The position numbers and the translations under genes are program-made. Under the pieces are notes generated by a model. It saw only the letters and a program-made list of their open reading frames with translations. It was not told where the DNA came from and did no database searches. From a bacterium (GTDB lineage Bacteria; Planctomycetota; UBA11346), in assembly GCA_020049615.1 (NCBI GenBank), contig JAIFKN010000194.1, positions 1 to 10,716 of the forward strand: a DNA stretch of 10,716 nt, given 5' to 3'. How positions within the stretch are numbered: the stretch's first letter is position 1; each line of letters begins with the position of its first letter. Positions 5,995 to 10,716 of this stretch are shown piece after piece.

Positions 5995-6908
5995 CGAGCA
6001 GCTCCTCAGGATGCGCTCTCAATTCATCGGGGCAGGCCCAGGCTTCAATCTCCATCTCCAGCACCACGCCTCGCTCCTTGAAGGCGGTGCGGCGGATGCG
6101 GCGGACCAGGCGGACGACGTCCTGGGCGAGGGCGTCGCGTCCGGGATTGACGATGAAGTTGGCGTGCACCGGGCTGACCTCGACCCCGCCGACGCGCGCG
6201 CCCTTGAGGCCGAGCTGGTCGATGAGCCTGCCGGCGGGCAGCTCCTTCGACGGATTCTTGAACACGCAGCCGGCGCTGGGCAGGGCGAGCGGCTGGCTGT
6301 CGGCCTTGGCCTTCTTGAGCTTCGCGCCGCGTTCCTTGAGGGCCTGGGGGTCGCCGGGCTGTAGCGACAGCTCGCAGCCGAGGAACAGCGTCCCGGCAGG
6401 CAGGCCGCTGCTGCGGTAGACCGCCGGCATGGCGGAGCGCTCGATCCACTCCGGCCGGTCGCGGCCGGGCAGCACGACCTCGACGCGGGAGGGTCCAGCA
6501 GTGCACCGTGCCGGCGTTCATGCGCAGCGCGCCGCCGACCGTCGCCGGCACGCCGGCCAGGCCCTCGGGTCCGGCGAGACCGTGGGCGATGCAGTGGTTG
6601 ACCAGCTTCGCTAGGTCGGTGGCGGCGCCGACCGCCAGCACGCCGGCGCCGGCCTCGTGGATGAAATCGAAATCGCGGCCGAGACGCACCACCGGCATGG
6701 GCAGGCCCTCGTCGCCGACCAGCAGGTTGGCGCCCTTGCCCAGCCAGCGCGCGCCACGCTCCAGCGCCTCGGCGAGGTCTTCGCGCGCGTCGAGCACGGC
6801 GACGGTCGCCGGTCCGCCGATGCGGAACGTGGTCAACTCGGCCAAGCGCTGGGCCTGGACGCGATTGCGGCTGGCGAATCCGGCGCTGAACGGAGCCGGC
6901 ACGATCAC
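5987..6908 (-). CDS. murB: UDP-N-acetylenolpyruvoylglucosamine reductase, frameshifted
   Basis: MurB is a cytoplasmic flavoprotein that uses NADPH to reduce UDP-GlcNAc-enolpyruvate to UDP-MurNAc. The reading frame is split. Residues 1-140 run from the GTG at 6908 through TTFRIGGPA (26-34), LGKGANLLV (56-64) and the FAD-site block GPEGLAGVPATVGGALRMNAG (113-133). Then the frame is lost near 6480-6505, and the rest continues in the next frame: EVVLPGRD, the YRSS motif, SAGCVFKNP, GGVEVSPVHANFIVN and VVLEMEIEAW, to the TAA at 5987. The whole span is 922 nt, one more than a multiple of three; removing one C from the CCC at about 6486-6488 would give a 306-residue protein of normal type II size. 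The proton-donor position in SAGCVFKNP is Cys, as in a subset of MurBs, instead of Ser. The GTG start overlaps the murC stop in GTGA. The gene is essential, so sequencing error or a very recent mutation is likely. Confidence 0.9.
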
Positions 6909-8329
6909 GCCTTCACCACCGGGATCAGCCCCGGCGACTCACGCGCCGGGGCGAGCGTAAAATGCTCGAGCAGCCTTGGGGCCAGGCGTCCGACGTCGCC
7001 GGCCCCCAGCACCAGCACGGTGTCGCCGGGCGCGGAGACCGCAGCGATATGGGCGATGGCGGCATCGGGATCGGCGCAGTAGGCGACGGTCTGATCGCCG
7101 AGTCCGGCGCGGCGCGCACGCAGCGCGGTGGCGAGGTCGGCAGCGTCGACGCCGGGGATCGGCGTCTCGCTGGCGGCATAGACCGGGAGGATGGCGACGC
7201 CATGCGCCTGGTCGAAAGCCTGGGTGAAGGCGTCGAAGCAGTCGGCGGTGCGGGTGTAGCGGTGCGGCTGGAAGACGACGTGGACGCGGCCGCCGCCGAG
7301 CCGGGCGGCGGCGATGGTCGCGCGTACCTCGGTCGGATGGTGGCCGTAGTCCTCGACCACGCGTATGCCTGCCGGCTGGCCATGCACGGTGAAGCGGCGG
7401 CGGACGCGTTCGCAGGCCGCGAGGGCGCCGAGGTCGCAGGCCGGGGCGAGGAGGCGGGCGGCGGCGCAGGCCATGAGCGCGTTGTGTGCCATGTGCGAGC
7501 CCGGGATGGCGACGCGCACCTCGCCGAGGTCAGTGCCGCCGGCGATCACGCGCATGCGGCTGCCATCCGGACCCAGCTCCAGCCCGGCCGCGTGCCAGTC
7601 CCCGGCGTCAAGGCCGACGCGCAGCACGCGGCAGCGCAGACCGGCGGTGATGCGCGGCGACAGCCCAGCGGCGGGCACGATCACCGCGCCGTCGGCCGGG
7701 ATGCGCATCAGCCAGGCGTGGAAGGCATCCTCCAGCGCGGCGAACGAACCGTAGTGCCGCAGGTGCTCATGGTCGAGGTTGGTGACGATGGCGATCTCGG
7801 GTTCGACGCCGGCGAAGCTGCCATCGCTCTCATCGGTCTCGGCGACGAAGACGTTGCCGGTGCCGGCGCGGGCGCCGCCGCCATCGAGGGCCTGCACCGC
7901 ACCGCCGACCATGACCACCGGGTCGAGGCCGGACTCGGTCAGCAGGTGGGCCGCCATCCAGGTCGTGCTGGTCTTGCCGTGGCTGCCCGAGATGGCGAGG
8001 GTACGGCTGCCTTCCATCAGGCGGACCAGGCATTCGCCGCGAGTCAGCACCGGCAGCCCGCGGCCGCGCGCCATGGTCAACTCGGGATGATCGGCGGGGA
8101 CCGCCGCGCTGTGCACCACCACATCGACGCCGGCGAGGTGGCTGGAGGAATGGCCGACGGAGCAGTCGACGCCACGGCTGCGCAGCCGGTCGAGCATCGG
8201 CGCGTCGTGCGTATCGCAGCCGCTGACCGTTGCGCCGACGCGCTGCAGCAGCGGCACCAGCGCCGAGACGCCGGCTCCGCCGATGCCGAGGAGATGGACG
8301 TGCAGGCCGCGGAAGCGGGTGGTGATCAT
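6905..8329 (-). CDS. murC: UDP-N-acetylmuramate--L-alanine ligase
   Basis: MurC is the cytoplasmic Mur ligase that adds L-alanine to UDP-MurNAc with ATP hydrolysis. The product is 474 residues, normal for the family. The N-terminal Rossmann domain starts with HLLGIGGAGVSALV (12-25) and includes VVHSAAVP (71-78). The ATP P-loop is SGSHGKTSTT (114-123). The central domain shows ETDESDGSF (164-172) and TNLDHEHLRHYGS (183-195). The C-terminal domain carries VEDYGHHPTEVRAT (325-338) and FQPHRYTRT (353-361), the last typical of MurC rather than MurD, MurE or MurF. It is complete and shows no oddity. The ATG at 8329 overlaps the murG stop in ATGA, and its own stop overlaps the murB start in GTGA, so translational coupling on both sides is likely. 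Confidence 0.98.
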   Translation of the reverse strand: MITTRFRGLHVHLLGIGGAGVSALVPLLQRVGATVSGCDTHDAPMLDRLRSRGVDCSVGHSSSHLAGVDVVVHSAAVPADHPELTMARGRGLPVLTRGECLVRLMEGSRTLAISGSHGKTSTTWMAAHLLTESGLDPVVMVGGAVQALDGGGARAGTGNVFVAETDESDGSFAGVEPEIAIVTNLDHEHLRHYGSFAALEDAFHAWLMRIPADGAVIVPAAGLSPRITAGLRCRVLRVGLDAGDWHAAGLELGPDGSRMRVIAGGTDLGEVRVAIPGSHMAHNALMACAAARLLAPACDLGALAACERVRRRFTVHGQPAGIRVVEDYGHHPTEVRATIAAARLGGGRVHVVFQPHRYTRTADCFDAFTQAFDQAHGVAILPVYAASETPIPGVDAADLATALRARRAGLGDQTVAYCADPDAAIAHIAAVSAPGDTVLVLGAGDVGRLAPRLLEHFTLAPARESPGLIPVVKA

Positions 8330-9477
8330 GGGGCAGGCTGGAGGCAGGAGACTGCGGGCTGGAGGGCGGCGCGGAAGCGTGAACGCGCGGCGCTGCGGCG
8401 GGCCGCATTCGCCTGCGACCGCTGGCCCAGGGCGAGGATCAGGCGTGCCACCTGGTCGGCGGCGTGCGGCCGGGCCAATCGCGCGGCGTCCGCGCCGAGA
8501 CGGGCCGCCTCGCTGCGATCGGCCGCCAGACGTGCGATCTGCGCCACCACGTCCTCCGGTCTGGTCGTCGCCTGCGGCATGTGCAGCGCTCCACCGGCGT
8601 CGGCGACGGCCTTGGCATTCGCGGTCTGGTGGTCGTCAGCGGCCCAGGGGAGCGGGATGTAGATGGCGCCGATGCCGCCGGCGCAGAGTTCGGCGACGGT
8701 GGTGGCGCCCGCCCGGGTCACCGCCAGGTCGACGCGCCGGTAGAGCGCGGGCATGTCATCGACGAAGCCGAGGACCTCGGCGTCCAGGCCGGCGTCGGCG
8801 TAGATCGAGGCGATGCGGCTGCGGTCCTGCTCGCCGGCGATGTGGATGAGCTTCAGTCCGGCGATGCCGCGCAGTTGCCTTGCGCCGAGGGCGACGAGGT
8901 CGTTGAGGCTCTTCGCCGCCAGACTGCCGCCGACCACCAGGACGGTGAACGCCGGCTGCCGACCGCGCGGCAGGCGCTCGATGGCGCGCACCGGATTGCC
9001 CAGGCGGCGCACCCGTGCCGCGGGCAGGCGCTCGGCCGCCTCGTCGAACTGGGTGATGATGCGTGCGGCGAGCAGTCCGAGCAGGCGGTTGGTTCGGCCG
9101 GTGCGCGCGTTCTGCTCCATCACGATCAGCGGCCGGCCGGTCAGCGGCGCGAGCAGGCCGGGGATGAGCGAGGCGTAGCCGCCAAGCGCGACGACGGCCT
9201 GCGGCGGGTTGCGATGCAGTTCGCGCCAGCATCCCCAGACCGTGCGCAGCGCATGCAGGATCCAGCGCGGACTGGCCAGGCGCGGCCGGGTCAGTCCGAG
9301 CGGCAACAGGGGGATCCCGGCGCCGGGGACCAGCCGGGCCTCGATGCGTTCGGGATCGCCGATCCAGCGCAGATCGGTCACGCCCTGGCGGCGCAGGGCA
9401 GTCGCGACCGCCAGGCCGGGGAGGACGTGTCCGCCGGTGCCGCCGCCACAGAAGAGGATGCCATTGGCTGCGGTCAT
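8326..9477 (-). CDS. murG: Lipid II synthase, GT28 GlcNAc transferase
   Basis: MurG transfers GlcNAc from UDP-GlcNAc to lipid I at the inner face of the membrane, making lipid II. The 383-residue product has the two-domain GT28 layout: N-terminal acceptor domain with the glycine loop CGGGTGGHVLPG (10-21), LGGYAS (98-103) and EQNA (121-124); C-terminal nucleotide-sugar domain with GGSLAAKSLN (183-192), TRAGATTVAEL (254-264) and IPLPWAADDHQTANA (274-288). The frame is open upstream to 10125, but the ATG at 9477 gives the family N-terminus, overlaps the ftsW stop in ATGA and has GGAAGG close upstream; the longer frame is an ftsW shadow. The C-terminus is about 25 residues longer than usual and basic (RRSAARSRFRAALQ), perhaps aiding membrane contact, though a neutral extension is equally possible. 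Confidence 0.97.
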   Translation of the reverse strand: MTAANGILFCGGGTGGHVLPGLAVATALRRQGVTDLRWIGDPERIEARLVPGAGIPLLPLGLTRPRLASPRWILHALRTVWGCWRELHRNPPQAVVALGGYASLIPGLLAPLTGRPLIVMEQNARTGRTNRLLGLLAARIITQFDEAAERLPAARVRRLGNPVRAIERLPRGRQPAFTVLVVGGSLAAKSLNDLVALGARQLRGIAGLKLIHIAGEQDRSRIASIYADAGLDAEVLGFVDDMPALYRRVDLAVTRAGATTVAELCAGGIGAIYIPLPWAADDHQTANAKAVADAGGALHMPQATTRPEDVVAQIARLAADRSEAARLGADAARLARPHAADQVARLILALGQRSQANAARRSAARSRFRAALQPAVSCLQPAP

Positions 9478-10657
9478 GCGCCTTCCGTCGTCGGCCGGCG
9501 CGTCGGCACCGGGGTCAGGCGCCTGGTCGTGGTCGCGCCGATCGGCTTGCAGGTCAGGGGCCGGTCGGCGAGTTCGCGGGCGTTGGCCCGGGCGCAGGCG
9601 TCGAGCAGGCCGACCAGCACGATGCACACGGCGACCGATGAGCCGCCGTAGCTGATGAACGGCAGGGTCAGGCCCTTGGTCGGGGCCGAACCGGTGACCA
9701 CCAGCATGTTCCAGAAGGCCTGCGTGCCGAGGATCATGACCGCGCCGGTGGCAAGCAGGCGGCGGTGCAGATCGCGCGACTGGTGGGCGATCATCAGGCC
9801 GACGACGACCAGGGCGAGGAACGCAGCAGCGACGCCGATCCCGCCCGCCATGCCGAACTCCTCGCAGATCACCGCGTAGATGAAGTCGGTGTGGCGCTCG
9901 GGCAGGAAGGCCAGCTTGGCCCCGCCTTCGCCCAGGCCGACGCCGGTGGTACCGCCGCTGCCGATGGCGATGAAGCTCTGCTGCAGGTGGTAGGCGGCCG
10001 GCCCCTCGGAGTTCCACGGGTCGAGGAAGGCGAAGAAGCGCTCGCGCCGGTAGCTGACCTCCCATACCGCGACGTAGGTGAGCAGCGGCAGGGCGGCGGC
10101 GCCCATGGCGCACAGCTGGCCCCACGGCGCGCCGGCCATGAGCATCATCGCCACCAGTACCACGCCCATCACGACGACCGAGCCGAGGTCCTTGGTCAGG
10201 TAGACCAGGCCGGCGAGCAGGATGAAGGCGCCGACCGGCAGCAGCAGGCCGTGCTTGAAGGTGCGCACCCGTTCGGCGGCCCGGCCGAGCAGCCAGGCGA
10301 CGGCGATGACGATGGCGAACTTGGCGATCTCCGCCGGTTGCAGATTGACCGGTCCGAGATCGAACGTCCGACCGCCAGCACCGCGAGCAACGAGGCGACC
10401 GCTGCGCCGAAGATCAGGCCGACCATGCGCCAATCACGCAGACGGGCGGCGCCGAACTTGCTGATCATCAGGGCCAGCAGCAGGCCGCCGGCCATGGCCA
10501 ATCCCTGTTTGACCAGGAAGGCGTAGGTGACGGTGCCGTCGGAACGGCCGCCAGCGGTGCCGATCACCGTGGTCGAGGCGATCATCACCAGGCCGAAGCC
10601 GCACAGGGCGGCGACGATCACGGCAAGGGCGATGCGCAGGCGGGTCGAGGTGTCCAT
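9474..10657 (-). CDS. ftsW: FtsW, SEDS lipid II polymerase/flippase family, frameshifted
   Basis: FtsW is a ten-helix membrane protein that polymerises lipid II into glycan strands at the septum with a partner penicillin-binding protein. The first 97 residues, from the ATG at 10657, hold the first membrane helices (about 9-30, 46-66, 78-97). Near 10362-10372 the frame changes, and the protein continues with FDLGPVNLQPAEIAKF, KDLGSVVVM, the periplasmic loop GEGGAKLAFLPERHTDFIYA with its conserved Asp, EEFGMAGG and the signature PFISYGGSS, to the TGA at 9474. The span of 1184 nt is one base short of a multiple of three. In relatives about nine residues with the motif NGxxRW separate AVG from the FDLG equivalent; these are missing here, so about 25 or 28 bases may have been deleted. 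The C-terminal cytoplasmic tail is Arg/Thr/Pro-rich. FtsW is preferred over RodA because of its place between mraY and murG. As sequenced the product would be cut short. Confidence 0.9.
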
Positions 10658-10659
10658 GG

Positions 10660-10716
10660 TCAGCGGAGCTTCAGGGTGGCGAGGGCGAGAAGGGCGCAGC
10701 AGGCGGCGATGATCCA
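10660..10716 (-). CDS. mraY: MraY C-terminus, 5' part beyond window
   Basis: MraY is the integral membrane enzyme that transfers phospho-MurNAc-pentapeptide to undecaprenyl phosphate, making lipid I. Only the last 18 codons and the TGA (10660-10662) are in the window. They read WIIAACCALLALATLKLR, closely matching the end of E. coli MraY, which finishes with a hydrophobic helix and GLATLKVR. The stop lies two bases before the ftsW ATG. The position directly upstream of ftsW is usual for dcw clusters, except that murD commonly stands between them. The fragment is short, so the call rests on this motif plus context. Confidence 0.85.
   Translation of the reverse strand, partial: WIIAACCALLALATLKLR

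Noticed and set aside
6475..6510. Programmed ribosomal frameshift in murB
   Set aside because: No slippery heptamer or downstream structure typical of programmed shifts was seen, and MurB is not known to use one; an error or mutation is simpler.
6962..8662. Plus-strand open frame of 566 codons
   Set aside because: It lies antisense to murC and the end of murG, both complete with clear motifs; Gly/Ala/Asp/Arg-rich low-complexity sequence is typical of a GC-rich shadow.
9478..10125. Upstream extension of the murG frame to 10125
   Set aside because: This part is out of frame with ftsW, which has clear SEDS motifs here; MurG homology begins at the ATG at 9477.

Overview
This is a strongly GC-rich bacterial chromosome segment, with third codon positions almost all G or C, carrying housekeeping genes. 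Most of it is a division and cell-wall (dcw) cluster on the minus strand. The presence of mraY, murG, murC, murB, ddl, ftsW, ftsQ and an ftsA-like gene, plus a lipoprotein with a Gram-negative style lipobox, points to a peptidoglycan-making diderm bacterium. I cannot name the phylum from the sequence. The missing ftsZ next to ftsA, the missing murD between mraY and ftsW, and the divergent FtsA suggest a lineage outside the classical Proteobacteria model, perhaps in or near the Planctomycetes-Verrucomicrobia group, but that is a guess.

Layout from left to right. Positions 1-1006, minus strand, hold the first 335 codons of glyA (serine hydroxymethyltransferase), which runs off the window edge. 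A divergent 218-bp gap carries a probable promoter for the plus strand. Positions 1225-1506 encode a 93-residue lipoprotein with a fold resembling heavy-metal-associated domains but without the metal-binding CxxC. Positions 1561-2616 encode a class I DAHP synthase (AroG/AroF/AroH family), the first step of aromatic amino acid synthesis. It meets ftsA tail to tail with 6 bp between the stop codons.

Positions 2623-10716, minus strand, are the dcw cluster. Read in transcription order it is mraY (3' end only), ftsW, murG, murC, murB, ddl, ftsQ, ftsA. From ftsW to ftsQ every junction overlaps by 4 or 8 bp, which suggests one translationally coupled operon that makes lipid II precursors (MurC, MurB, Ddl, MraY, MurG), polymerises them (FtsW) and links this to the divisome (FtsQ, FtsA). 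The run of overlaps breaks only between ftsQ and ftsA. There a 184-bp non-coding element sits, made of two facing arms of about 54 bp rich in TTAGGGG units. Each arm holds four G-tracts able to form a G-quadruplex.

Two essential genes are broken as sequenced. murB has a net +1 frameshift near 6480-6505. ftsW has a frameshift near 10362-10372 that coincides with loss of the NGxxRW motif expected in SEDS proteins. Sequencing or assembly errors are the simplest explanation, but both deserve checking. I found no complete mobile element, CRISPR array, RNA gene or defence system. The most unusual items are the G-rich inverted repeat element and the FtsA homologue with a degraded phosphate-1 motif and no neighbouring ftsZ.
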